A stretch of 64,000 bases of DNA. It comes from Crocinitomicaceae bacterium (GTDB lineage Bacteria; Bacteroidota; Bacteroidia; Flavobacteriales_D; Crocinitomicaceae). The notes under the pieces were generated by a model. The model saw only the letters and a program-made list of their open reading frames with translations. It was not told the DNA's origin and ran no database searches. Both the position numbers and the translations under genes were made by a program. Location of the stretch: NCBI GenBank assembly GCA_022447665.1, contig JAKVAQ010000024.1, positions 1-64,000 on the forward strand, given 5' to 3'. Below, piece by piece: positions 55,455-64,000 of this stretch. The first letter of the stretch is position 1, and each line of letters begins with the position of its first letter.

Positions 55455-55877
55455 TCACTCCTCAATGTTCACGTTAATATTTTGGGCGGGCACAATCTCT
55501 TCATGAAACTTAAACTTGAACATTTGAATTTTAGAAGAATTTATAGAACAATTCACTAATACCTCGTTACTTAATAGCATTGCAATTAGTCCTTTTCTTG
55601 ACAATGTAAGACTTTGATTTGTAACCATTATCTCATCTTCCACAAAAATGATTTTATAGTAATCCGGATTATTCGGAACTCCTGTAACATATTGGAAGTA
55701 GATAAGCTCTTTACCCGAAAGGTCAGTGAAAGAAGTCCCTTCTCCAAATTTTAAATTGGCTTTAAGGCATTTTGATCCATCGATAAAAACATCGTCTTTC
55801 TTAATTTTCACATTTTGTTCTTGAGAATATCCTAGAAATGTGAATGCTGTGATCGCAAGGGTAAATAAGTATTTCAT
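55455..55877 (-). CDS. small exported protein of unknown function
   Basis: 140 residues with signal peptide MKYLFTLAITAFTFLGYSQ. The mature part is beta-rich (DVFIDGSKCLKANLKFGEG; ELIYFQYVTGVPNNPDYYKI) and has no motif I recognise. Similar short secreted proteins of Bacteroidota are unannotated. Confidence 0.6.
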   Translation of the reverse strand: MKYLFTLAITAFTFLGYSQEQNVKIKKDDVFIDGSKCLKANLKFGEGTSFTDLSGKELIYFQYVTGVPNNPDYYKIIFVEDEIMVTNQSLTLSRKGLIAMLLSNEVLVNCSINSSKIQMFKFKFHEEIVPAQNINVNIEE

Positions 55878-55940
55878 AATGAATGGTTTTTATAATTAGA
55901 CCTTGATCTAATTGTTTGGTTTAATTACAAATAATAAAAC

Positions 55941-57119
55941 CTAGCCACCTTGAATAATTCCTTCGGCTACCTCAGTTCCATTTTCTGAAGCGCCATGCAC
56001 CGTTGAACTGTTTTGAATTGACAGCGCTTCACCGGCGAAATAAATTTTATTGTTTACAGGTTGACGAAGAATTGTTTGAAGATCATAAAAATCATTATTG
56101 TAAAAACTGTAAGATCATCCTATATAAGGCTCTGCCGACCAATTTTGAATGAGATGCTTGACGTAGTTAGCGCTGGCCTTACCATCATATAATTCGTCGA
56201 GTTCTTCGATCATTTTTTCAATTCTGGCATTATCATCGAAGAGGTTTGTGAATTCTGATGATGGTTCTCCGACTGAAAATAAACCGAATATATTTTTACT
56301 TGAATTCTTTTTGAACGCTATATCATAATAGGTTTTTTCCGTAGCACCCTCAAATCCATTATTTAGTAAGATATCCGGATAAAAATCTTCTGAAAACTCT
56401 ACAAACATCTTAATCCCATCAGGCATTGGCATTGCGTTAAATGCGTCAATATAAGAACTCTCCAACTCTGGCGTGAATCAAATTACTTCATTTTGCATTT
56501 GTTTCACTGGTATTGTCACAATCACTTTATCTCCAGTATAAGCAGAACCATCTTCACAACTCACCGTTACGATGTCGCTTGTATAATCTAACGATTGAAC
56601 TACTTTATTTTGATACACACCGCCAATAATTGAAGGCATCACAAAGTCCTCAAAAAAGTCAAACCAAGTTGAGTTTGAAAACTTATTTTCAGCATATACA
56701 TTTCCTCCTATATTAACTTCGGTAACGGCCCCATCAGAAGCCATATGAATGTTCTCAGGATTGTACGGAAGAATATCAATGCTTCCCGTTTGATTTCCAT
56801 ACTTTAATAAACTAGCTGGTAAATCAATCGCGCCATGAATCCACTCTGCGCCAATATCGATTGGAAAATCTGCAAAGTCATCTGATTTTTTTACTCGACC
56901 TCCAAGAATGGAATTCGCTTCCAACAACTCAAATTCCACCCCAAAATGTGCTAGTGTATATGCCGCAAACATTCCTGCCGCCCCACCGCCAACAATTATA
57001 ACTTTACCATCAAAATTCTTAGCGATTTCTTCTTTTCCAAAAGCTGTTAGGAGAGAAGGCATCAAATATAAACCCGCTCCTGCAAGTCCTATTTTTCTTA
57101 TGAATTCATCTCTCTTCAT
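55941..57119 (-). pseudogene. flavin monoamine oxidase, two in-frame TGA and a probable internal deletion
   Basis: One frame runs from ATG 57119 to TAG 55941 with TGA at two points: after QMQNEVI (56466-56480 region) and after EPYIG (about 56112-56114). Parts read: Tat/Sec-like start RKIGLAGAGLYLMPS, FAD motif VIIVGGGAAGMFAAYTLA, ELLEANSILGGRV, DIGAEWIHGAI, VIVTIPVKQM, and the C-terminal IYFAGEALSIQNSSTVHGASENG. Between DFFEDFVMPSI and IGGVYQNKVVQSLD about 60 residues of usual family sequence seem missing. It is now non-functional unless recoded. Confidence 0.8.
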
Positions 57120-57148
57120 TAGTCAGTTTTACTTATTTGATAGCCAAT

Positions 57149-57727
57149 TCAGAAATCTAGGAATAGCAGACCAGAGTTTAAAAAATCAGCAGCATATTTC
57201 ATTCCTCCAGAAAGTCTCACATCCCAATTAAAACCGTTCTCATATTTCTTACCTATTCCGTATCCAATAAGTGGCATAAAATAATTTCGATTTTCCCGCA
57301 CTACATTAGTCACAGCACCTTGTAAGTCTACAGTTCTGTATATTACTTCAGACTGAAGCAAGTAATTCATCGATAAAAAATAGCGTGATTAAAGTTTATC
57401 AGGTTTTCCAGCAATTAATCCAACTTCAGTTCCTAGAACCAGGTTTGAATTATAGGTTATCCTTGCAAAGTAACCCGCGTTCACCCCAGCGTAAAAACTA
57501 GAAGTTCTAGGACCATTTTTTGAAATATCCTTTTCCCAGGGAGACATTCCATTCTCACAACGAACGAATACGCCTGATTGAAGACCAAAATGTCCAAGAT
57601 ACCCTGCACTAATTGATGTCTGAGCGCAAGCACCATTCGAGAAGAATGATAAAAACAAGGCTATAAATACAGGTCTAAACACGCTCAAACAAACCAAATT
57701 ATTTTTTAATAACCATGATTTCAACAC
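57149..57727 (-). pseudogene. outer-membrane beta-barrel protein, in-frame TAA
   Basis: One frame from ATG 57727 reads a signal peptide (PVFIALFLSFFSNGACAQ), SISAGYLGHFGLQSGVFV, VNAGYFARITYNSNLVLGTEVGLIAG, then TAA after KPDKL at 57389, and continues SRYFLSMNYLLQSEVIYRT, GYGIGKKYENGFNWDVRLSGGMK to LLFLDF at 57149. The alternating pattern and DVRLSGG fit a small outer-membrane barrel. The start overlaps the preceding OmpA gene by 29 bp. Confidence 0.6.
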
Positions 57728-60047
57728 GACGATTAAATCGTTTTTGTTCTTCGTTATTATTTGTTTTTAAAGGCTTCCATTCACCATAATAGTAAACCTC
57801 AATTTGATCGTAATCTGCTCCATTAGACTCTAACTTTCTACGTACAGTTTCTGCGCGTTTCTTTGAAAGAATGAGATTATAGTTTTCTGACCCATCATTG
57901 TCTGTATGCCCAACGATTACAATATGGTATTTACTTCCATCTGAGAAGTCGTAACGCTTTGCAAGTGCAATAATTTGTTCGTTGTAACTATTCGAAAGTG
58001 TTGCATCATCTTTATTGAAATAAACATTTAAGCTTTCAACTTTGTCTCCTGTTACGAAGGTATCTTCTATCACTTGAGTACCATCTTGCATTTCGTTTTC
58101 CGGTTCATCTTCTTTAATGATTTCTATCTTTTCTTCAGTGTGGTTTGGATCCACCTCTTTTTTACTTTCTTGGAAGTCAATTTTCTCAAGATTCGTAGAA
58201 TCGATAGGACAACCATCGTTATAAATTGAGCCAGCAACTTCAGGGCACTTATCTAGCGAGTTTGTAATTCCATCTCCATCGTTATCCGTGCAACAACCTG
58301 GATTCTCAAATGGGCATCCATTATTAAATTCAATTCCTGGAACATCTGGACAACGGTCTGCAACATCAATTACTCCATCCTTATCTCTGTCCGGACAACC
58401 ATAATGCACGGCCAATCCCGGCTCTTCAGGACATTGATCATTTAAGTCAATTACACCATCCCCATCGGTATCAGGACAACCATTATGCTCAAGAGGTCCC
58501 GGTGAATAAATACAATAGTCTTCTTTATCTGGAATACCGTCAAAATCAGTATCTGGACATCCGTTCATCTTTAAAGGACCTGGATCATAAATACAATCAT
58601 CAATTAAATCCGATACCTTATCACCATCAATATCTGAAGGAATGGTATACGGAATTTGGTAAGAGAAACCTAAGAAAGTATTTCTATTAAATTTTGCTCT
58701 TTTCCCAAAGAGATTTGTAATGTTATTTGATCCTCCGAAAAATGAAAAAGCACCTTCTGCGAAGGTATAGCGTGCTGATATTCCCACATTAAACTGAGCA
58801 TTTCTTTGAATGGTTAGAGGCACACTAACACCAATCTTCGCGCTTTCATATCGAGGTATAATTGAATGAATGGATTTAGAATGTACTTTATGAGGATCCG
58901 CCTTTCTTTTTAAGGAAGTTGACGAAGCATATCCGATATAAATATTATTCCAAAGATTATAATCAAATTGAAGATTTAAGGTAGTTGGTAAGTTCATTAG
59001 AAACTTCTCTTTTTGGTTATCATTCTCAACCGAGTTTGCAGCAAGTGAATCAAAAGATTGCAATACGTTAATTCCTCCTCCAGTAATAGCGACAAAGCTC
59101 AGTTCTCCCATGTCAGCCATATTTTGGTCAGTACTCACTGTAGTAAAATCGTAAGTAGTGGTATCACGCGAAAAACGAACGCCACCAATATCTGTAATAC
59201 TCGCGCCAACTTTAAATAGGTACTTATTTTTGTCATATCGTTCTATGTTGGCTTTACCATCCATATAGTATCTATATTCTCTGAAAAAAGGACGATATTC
59301 ATAAACTACACCTAAATCAAGACCGAAGCCCAGCTTTCTGGTGGTAAACATATTCTCTTTCTCCGCTTGCCCATAGCTAAACTCCGTTACTGTGATATCC
59401 CCGTTAGTTCCAAAAGGCTGATCGAATTGAAATTCCCCATCTCTCGCATGCAGGTAAGTAGCATCAATACCGTTTATTAACTTCATTGCAACTCCTGCTT
59501 TAATAAATCTATCCCCTTCATCCTGAATCACACGCGCATAATTAAATCGATGCTCATTGTATACAAACTGTACGTAATTGTAATTACGCATTGTAATTGG
59601 AGTATTAAGTGGCTTAGTGTCGTCATATCCATTAAATATTGCTTCTGTCCAAGCATTATCCAAGCCATCAACATTGCCAAAAGATCGAATTCTGAAACTA
59701 TATCCTACAGCATTTTCGTGATTAATCTCATAATGTGCTCCCAGCACGTCAAAACTTGTATTTCTAAATTGATATCCATTATTGAAATGGTCTCTGTAAC
59801 GCGAATTTTCATTTCCAAAAAGCGTGCTTATCACACTGGCATTATTACCACTGTAATTATTCCCTGCTAAGAAGTTAAACGAACTTACAACGCTCACTTT
59901 GTTGACTGAATTAACAATGGATGCGGGTTGAAAATAAGACCCCGTATAACCGTTATAATTGTCTGTTGCAAAACCTGTATAATTGTTTTGTGCTGAAGCT
60001 AAATATGGAAAAAGAATTGCTGAAAGAAGAATTAGTCTGTAAGTCAT
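57699..60047 (-). CDS. OmpA-family outer-membrane protein with DUF5723-like barrel and calcium-binding repeats
   Basis: 782 residues from ATG 60047 (MTYRLILLSAILFPYLASAQ signal peptide; the upstream ATG 60074 would put nine residues before it). A ~430-residue N-terminal barrel region (NNYTGFATDNYNGYTGSYFQPASIV, DUF5723-like) is followed by five thrombospondin type-3-like Asp repeats (DTDFDGIPDKEDYC, DTDGDGVIDLNDQCP, DRDKDGVIDVADRCP, DNDGDGITNSLDKCP) and an OmpA domain (VIVGHTDNDGSENYNLILSKKRAE, RFNRRVEIMV) for peptidoglycan binding. This long OmpA type is common in Flavobacteriales. Confidence 0.9.
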   Translation of the reverse strand: MTYRLILLSAILFPYLASAQNNYTGFATDNYNGYTGSYFQPASIVNSVNKVSVVSSFNFLAGNNYSGNNASVISTLFGNENSRYRDHFNNGYQFRNTSFDVLGAHYEINHENAVGYSFRIRSFGNVDGLDNAWTEAIFNGYDDTKPLNTPITMRNYNYVQFVYNEHRFNYARVIQDEGDRFIKAGVAMKLINGIDATYLHARDGEFQFDQPFGTNGDITVTEFSYGQAEKENMFTTRKLGFGLDLGVVYEYRPFFREYRYYMDGKANIERYDKNKYLFKVGASITDIGGVRFSRDTTTYDFTTVSTDQNMADMGELSFVAITGGGINVLQSFDSLAANSVENDNQKEKFLMNLPTTLNLQFDYNLWNNIYIGYASSTSLKRKADPHKVHSKSIHSIIPRYESAKIGVSVPLTIQRNAQFNVGISARYTFAEGAFSFFGGSNNITNLFGKRAKFNRNTFLGFSYQIPYTIPSDIDGDKVSDLIDDCIYDPGPLKMNGCPDTDFDGIPDKEDYCIYSPGPLEHNGCPDTDGDGVIDLNDQCPEEPGLAVHYGCPDRDKDGVIDVADRCPDVPGIEFNNGCPFENPGCCTDNDGDGITNSLDKCPEVAGSIYNDGCPIDSTNLEKIDFQESKKEVDPNHTEEKIEIIKEDEPENEMQDGTQVIEDTFVTGDKVESLNVYFNKDDATLSNSYNEQIIALAKRYDFSDGSKYHIVIVGHTDNDGSENYNLILSKKRAETVRRKLESNGADYDQIEVYYYGEWKPLKTNNNEEQKRFNRRVEIMVIKK

Positions 60048-60272
60048 TACTTGAATTTTTTGCAAAAGTAACAAAGATTATACCACTGTTAATTTTTTGT
60101 TAAAACGTATTGTTACTGCATATAAGTCGGACAAGAAGAAGGTAACCCTACTCTATCCAAACCTTTATGTAGTTAACTCTATTTTGTAACTAATTATTAT
60201 GGAGTTTTGTTCATTAATTTAGGATTTCAATAATGACCCACAGGATAATCTATGGGATCGGTAGACTTCACC

Positions 60273-60280
60273 TATCTTTG
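60273..60280 (+). promoter_or_regulatory. -7 element of the TlpA-like gene
   Basis: TATCTTTG, a perfect TANNTTTG, 26 bp before the ATG at 60307. No clear -33 TTG. Confidence 0.45.
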
Positions 60281-60306
60281 CCCAAGTTAACCAATCACAC
60301 CTACTA

Positions 60307-61464
60307 ATGAACTTAACACACCTACGCTCAGGCATTTTAGCTTGCTCCACTATTTTTCTAATCGCATGTGGAGGAGAAGAAACAACAGAAGAAATTACCA
60401 CAGAAACTTTGCCTGTTGGATTTACAATTAATGCGGAATTCGATTCGTTAGAAGCTGAGTTGGCTTACTTAACCTATTGGGACGGCGAATTTGTAAAAAC
60501 TGACTCTGCAGAGATCAAGGAAGGAGCTTTCTCATTTACAGGCGATCAGGAAAAACCAAAAATGTACTATATCCTTTTCAAGGACTCTGATGAACGTGTA
60601 AAAGTATTCTTAGATAATTCTTCTCTTGAAATAAAAGGCACCAAACCAGGGCATGAAGATATTGCCATGACAGGTTCTGAAATTAATGACGAATACCTTT
60701 CCTTTTTAGCCGAGGATAATAGTTATAATGATCAAATCAGAGCACTTTACAGTGGTTATGACATTGCAGAAGAAACTGATGATCAAGAAATGATGGATTC
60801 ATTGGATTCAGAATACAACAGAATAGACTCATTAAGACTAGATTTTGTTTCAACTTACATTACTGAACATCCCGAATCTGCGGTAAGTGTAGTCGTTTTG
60901 ATGAATAATTCATACCGTTACGAGCTTGAGGATCTAGAGTCTTTTCAAGCCGCTTTGACTGAGGAAGCAATGGATAACGAATATGGTGAGCAATTGAACA
61001 ATAAAATTGAAGCATTAAACAATTCTGCCGTAGGCAAAGAAGCTCCAGATTTTACGATGAATGATGCTGACGGAAATGCTGTATCTCTAAGTGATTTCAG
61101 AGGAAATTATGTAATGATTGATTTCTGGGCTTCATGGTGCGGACCTTGTAGAGCGGAAAACCCCAATGTAGTTACGAATTACAATCAATACCATCCACAA
61201 GGATTTGAAGTATTTGGTGTATCGTTGGATAGTGATAGAGACAAATGGCTTGAAGCTATTGAGGCTGATGGACTTACTTGGACGCATGTTAGTGATTTGA
61301 ATGGATGGAAAGCAGAAGCCGTTGAACTTTACGCAGTTTCTGGAATTCCTCATTCAGTACTAGTAGATCCCGAGGGAGTCATCGTAGCAAAAAATTTGCG
61401 TGAAGAAGAACTTGGGGAAAAGCTGGCTGAAATTTACAATGCTCCCCTAGCTTCTAATGAGTAA
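60307..61464 (+). CDS. TlpA/ResA-like thioredoxin lipoprotein with DUF4369 domain
   Basis: 385 residues. Lipoprotein signal ends FLIACGGEE. An N-terminal DUF4369-like domain (GFTINAEFDSLEAELAYLTYWDGEFV; about 35-130), a helical linker and a C-terminal TlpA domain follow, with VGKEAPDFTMNDADGNAVSLSDFRG, FWASWCGPCRAENPNV and the cis-Pro segment AVSGIPHSVLVDPEG. It is an envelope disulfide reductase type found widely in Bacteroidota. It overlaps the next gene by eight bases. Confidence 0.9.
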   Translation: MNLTHLRSGILACSTIFLIACGGEETTEEITTETLPVGFTINAEFDSLEAELAYLTYWDGEFVKTDSAEIKEGAFSFTGDQEKPKMYYILFKDSDERVKVFLDNSSLEIKGTKPGHEDIAMTGSEINDEYLSFLAEDNSYNDQIRALYSGYDIAEETDDQEMMDSLDSEYNRIDSLRLDFVSTYITEHPESAVSVVVLMNNSYRYELEDLESFQAALTEEAMDNEYGEQLNNKIEALNNSAVGKEAPDFTMNDADGNAVSLSDFRGNYVMIDFWASWCGPCRAENPNVVTNYNQYHPQGFEVFGVSLDSDRDKWLEAIEADGLTWTHVSDLNGWKAEAVELYAVSGIPHSVLVDPEGVIVAKNLREEELGEKLAEIYNAPLASNE

Positions 61465-61939
61465 GATCAACAAATCGACCGTATTAGCAAATAGAGTTCA
61501 GGAAGTTCTTTTGGATGGCAAGTGGATTGCCAATACCAATTATAAAGAACAGATTTTTTCAGTGGATTTTCATTTAGCGAACCAGTCAATTCATAATCTG
61601 AATTCCATTGCTATTTTAACCTATCACATCAACTATTATCTGAAGGGACTAAATGAATGTTTTAAAACAGGAGATTTGACTATTCAAGATAAATTTAGTT
61701 TTGATATGTCTCCGTTAAAGACTGAAGATCAGTGGCACTCTTTACGTAAAGAATTTGTTTCAAATGCTGAGATCTTTGTGCATCATGTCAAGTCAATGAA
61801 TCCACAGAAATTAGATGATGTTTTTGTTAAAGAACAATATGGGACTTACTCAAGAAATATTGAAGGAATGATTGAACATGCCTATTATCATTTAGGACAA
61901 ATAAGTCTGATAAAGAAGTTGTTGAGAAATAAGATCTGA
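61457..61939 (+). CDS. DinB-like four-helix protein
   Basis: 160 residues, all helical. Histidines in LTYHINYYLKG and in EGMIEHAYYHLGQISLIKKL correspond to the metal-binding set of DinB/YfiT-like proteins (DUF1572-like). Roles in the family include thiol transfer; the substrate here is unknown. Translationally coupled to the TlpA-like gene, which suggests a thiol link (inference). Confidence 0.75.
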   Translation: MSKINKSTVLANRVQEVLLDGKWIANTNYKEQIFSVDFHLANQSIHNLNSIAILTYHINYYLKGLNECFKTGDLTIQDKFSFDMSPLKTEDQWHSLRKEFVSNAEIFVHHVKSMNPQKLDDVFVKEQYGTYSRNIEGMIEHAYYHLGQISLIKKLLRNKI

Positions 61940-62003
61940 AAAGATTTATTAATCTCCTTTTAAGACTCCCTTGTATTTTTATCTTTGAGAAGAGCTCAAT
62001 ACT

Positions 62004-64000
62004 GTGACTAACCCTTTTCGAATAAAAATAACATTTCTATTATGTGGCCTTTGCGCTTCTCTTTTTTGCTTCGGTCAGAGTTACGCAGATGAAGAGTACT
62101 ATTTAATAGACTCATTGGATTTAGATCAAGTCTCTCCGCGTGATCGTGCTATCATAGATTCTTCCTTACAAGTATACCATAATACTTTAGAGGATACTAT
62201 TGCTCTGGGCGCCATAGAGAATATTGTTGACAACTGCTGGGATAGCAGAATATGGCCTCGCTATAACAACTTTTTGATTCAAGAATTACGTCAAAAATTA
62301 GCTATTAATTTCAATGAAAAAATTGAAGATAAGCTCATTTATTTTCTCGCAGGAGTCGTAAGTAACAAAGGCTATTATTATGATGAATCAGGGAGATTTA
62401 TCGATGCATTAAGATACTATCATGAAGGTCTAAGACTCTATGAAAGCATTGACAATAAGCAAGGAATATCCACGAGCTTCAATAATCTAGGTGTACTTTA
62501 TAGTATTATTAATGATACTTCTAATGCACTTAAGTACCATAAGAATTCTTTGGAGGCGAAAAAAGAGCTGAAGGATATTGAAGGTATCGCAATGTCTTAC
62601 AATAATATTGGTGCTATATATGAAAATGCAGGTCAAGTATTCGTTGCGTTGGAGTATTATCAATCAAGTCTAGAACTCAGAGAATCGTTGGGTGATCCAC
62701 GAGGAATGGCGATGACCTATGATAACATAGGAGATATTTATTTTTCAGAGGAAGTCTTTGGAAAAGCCAAGACGTATTATGAAAAGGGGTATCAATATTG
62801 GGTAGCGTCAGAAATTGAAATTGGGATATCTACCGGGCTAAACAACTTAGCCAATGTGCATGTAGAGATGGGTAATTATGATCAAGCTAAGTCTTATGCC
62901 CTCGAAAGTTTTGCCATTGCTGAGAAAATGAATTTCCCTATGGACATTGCCAATTCAGCAAAAACATTGATCAATATCTACGACAAGGAAAAAGACTACT
63001 TAAACGCCTTTAAATATGCACGAATATTTATTGAAAGTGAAAATCAAATTAAGAATGATGAAAATGCGCGAATGGCGTTGAAAAAGAGCATGGAATATGA
63101 ATACCAGAAAGAAACATTAAAAGATAGCCTTGAATTTGAAAAGGAAAGAGCTATCACTGGATTGAAAATTCAAGAAAAGGAAAATCAAACTTTCGTATTA
63201 ATCATTGGACTAGTACTCTCATTAATTATCCTGGTGATTGGTATACGAAGCTTTATTCAGAAGAAAAAGGACAATCAAAAAATAAACGAACAACGAATTC
63301 GCGTTGAGGAACAAAAAGAAAAAATTGAATTGCAACATAAAAAATTGGAGGAAACGCATAATGAAATATCAGCGAGTATTTCTTATGCAAAGCGCATACA
63401 AAATGCGATATTACCCTCTAAAGAGGACTTCAAGAGAGATTTTCCGAATTCATTCGTTTTCTATAGGCCTAAAGATATTGTGGCAGGAGATTTCTATTGG
63501 ATGAATAAAGTAGGAGATGTAAAAATCCTAGCTTGTGCGGACTGCACTGGTCACGGTGTGCCCGGGGCTATGGTAAGTGTTGTTTGTAACAATGGTCTAA
63601 ATCGGTCGATTAGAGAAAAAAATCTTACCTCACCAGGAGAAATCCTAGATGAAACTAGAAATATTGTAATTTCTGAATTCGAAAAGTCTAGTGATGATGT
63701 TTATGACGGCATGGACATTGCGCTTGTGAGTATAAAAGGAAATAAACTATCGTATGCCGGAGCGAATAACCCCATCTGGATATTAAGGAAAGATGGGGAT
63801 GAAATCGAGGAAATCAAGGCGGACAAACAACCGATTGCTCAATTCGAGTTTAACAAGAAACCATTTACGACACACCAAGTTGAACTAAATGATGGAGATA
63901 CTTTTTACATCTTTTCTGACGGTTTTGCTGACCAATTTGGTGGGAAAAAAGGCAAAAAGTTTAAATCACACAACTTCATGAAACTATTGCTTTCCATAAA
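62004..64000 (+). CDS. TPR-membrane-SpoIIE phosphatase, 3' end beyond the window edge
   Basis: Starts at GTG 62004: TNPFRIKITFLLCGLCASLF (signal), then about seven TPRs (for example FNNLGVLYSIINDTSNALKYH, YNNIGAIYENAGQVFVALEYY), a membrane helix (VLIIGLVLSLIILVIGI, about 395-415), a coiled coil and a PP2C/SpoIIE domain: ISYAKRIQNAILPS, YRPKDIVAGDFYWM, ACADCTGHGVPGAMVS, YAGANNPIWIL and FYIFSDGFADQFGGKKG, with metal Asp residues present. The open frame reaches base 64000, a few tens of residues from the usual end. A signalling protein phosphatase with periplasmic sensor. Confidence 0.9.
   Translation, partial: MTNPFRIKITFLLCGLCASLFCFGQSYADEEYYLIDSLDLDQVSPRDRAIIDSSLQVYHNTLEDTIALGAIENIVDNCWDSRIWPRYNNFLIQELRQKLAINFNEKIEDKLIYFLAGVVSNKGYYYDESGRFIDALRYYHEGLRLYESIDNKQGISTSFNNLGVLYSIINDTSNALKYHKNSLEAKKELKDIEGIAMSYNNIGAIYENAGQVFVALEYYQSSLELRESLGDPRGMAMTYDNIGDIYFSEEVFGKAKTYYEKGYQYWVASEIEIGISTGLNNLANVHVEMGNYDQAKSYALESFAIAEKMNFPMDIANSAKTLINIYDKEKDYLNAFKYARIFIESENQIKNDENARMALKKSMEYEYQKETLKDSLEFEKERAITGLKIQEKENQTFVLIIGLVLSLIILVIGIRSFIQKKKDNQKINEQRIRVEEQKEKIELQHKKLEETHNEISASISYAKRIQNAILPSKEDFKRDFPNSFVFYRPKDIVAGDFYWMNKVGDVKILACADCTGHGVPGAMVSVVCNNGLNRSIREKNLTSPGEILDETRNIVISEFEKSSDDVYDGMDIALVSIKGNKLSYAGANNPIWILRKDGDEIEEIKADKQPIAQFEFNKKPFTTHQVELNDGDTFYIFSDGFADQFGGKKGKKFKSHNFMKLLLSI

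Overview
The window comes from an AT-rich bacterium of the phylum Bacteroidota, most likely order Flavobacteriales (a Crocinitomicaceae- or Cryomorphaceae-like lineage is my guess). The evidence is: PorX, the PglZ-domain response regulator of the type IX secretion system (T9SS); several secreted proteins ending in the type-A T9SS sorting signature (YPNPTTG-like); promoters of the flavobacterial TTG-N18/19-TANNTTTG type; no obvious Shine-Dalgarno sequences; and Bacteroidota-specific envelope architectures (TPR-PD40, DUF5723-like barrel plus OmpA).

Layout. 1-7.6 kb: a partial lipoprotein, a small Imm35-like protein, a 113-bp tandem repeat beside tRNA-Arg(ACG), a TPR-PD40-SPOR envelope protein and ordinary enzymes. 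7.7-11.3 kb: a sulfur/redox island with a DUF983 protein, a Crp/Fnr regulator, an MBL-rhodanese (persulfide dioxygenase type), three small rhodaneses, thioredoxin and a small membrane protein. Three identical promoter modules (GTAAC-N4-GTNAC, 22 bp, TANNTTTG) control this island, but the regulator, the MBL-rhodanese and one rhodanese are broken. 11.3-16.2 kb: RimB-RimK fusion, a sigma-54 response regulator, nadC and purB. 16.4-28.8 kb: accessory region rich in secreted or T9SS proteins, hydrolases and decayed genes. 28.8-35.9 kb: a complete thiamine operon (thiS-thiC-thiE-like-thiD-thiE-thiG-thiH-thiF) under a TPP riboswitch. 36-45.7 kb: a degenerate NadR-like protein, clpS and one giant gene of about 2,984 codons. 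45.9-52.9 kb: HD hydrolase, porX, tsaE, ald, an orphan ABC ATPase, a LexA/S24-like repressor and a VOC protein. 53-64 kb: a large T9SS cargo protein, a decayed amine oxidase and barrel protein, an OmpA-family protein, a TlpA-like thioredoxin lipoprotein, a DinB-like protein and a TPR-SpoIIE phosphatase that runs off the right edge.

The most interesting items are the giant exported protein (signal peptide, TPR, PD40 propeller, about ten ~100-residue coiled-coil repeats, five SPOR-like modules on TG-rich linkers), which has a small paralogue in the same window, and the Crp/Fnr promoter modules of the rhodanese island. At least nine accessory genes carry frameshifts, internal deletions or single in-frame stops, while housekeeping genes and the giant gene are open. 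This suggests genuine gene decay rather than uniform sequencing error.
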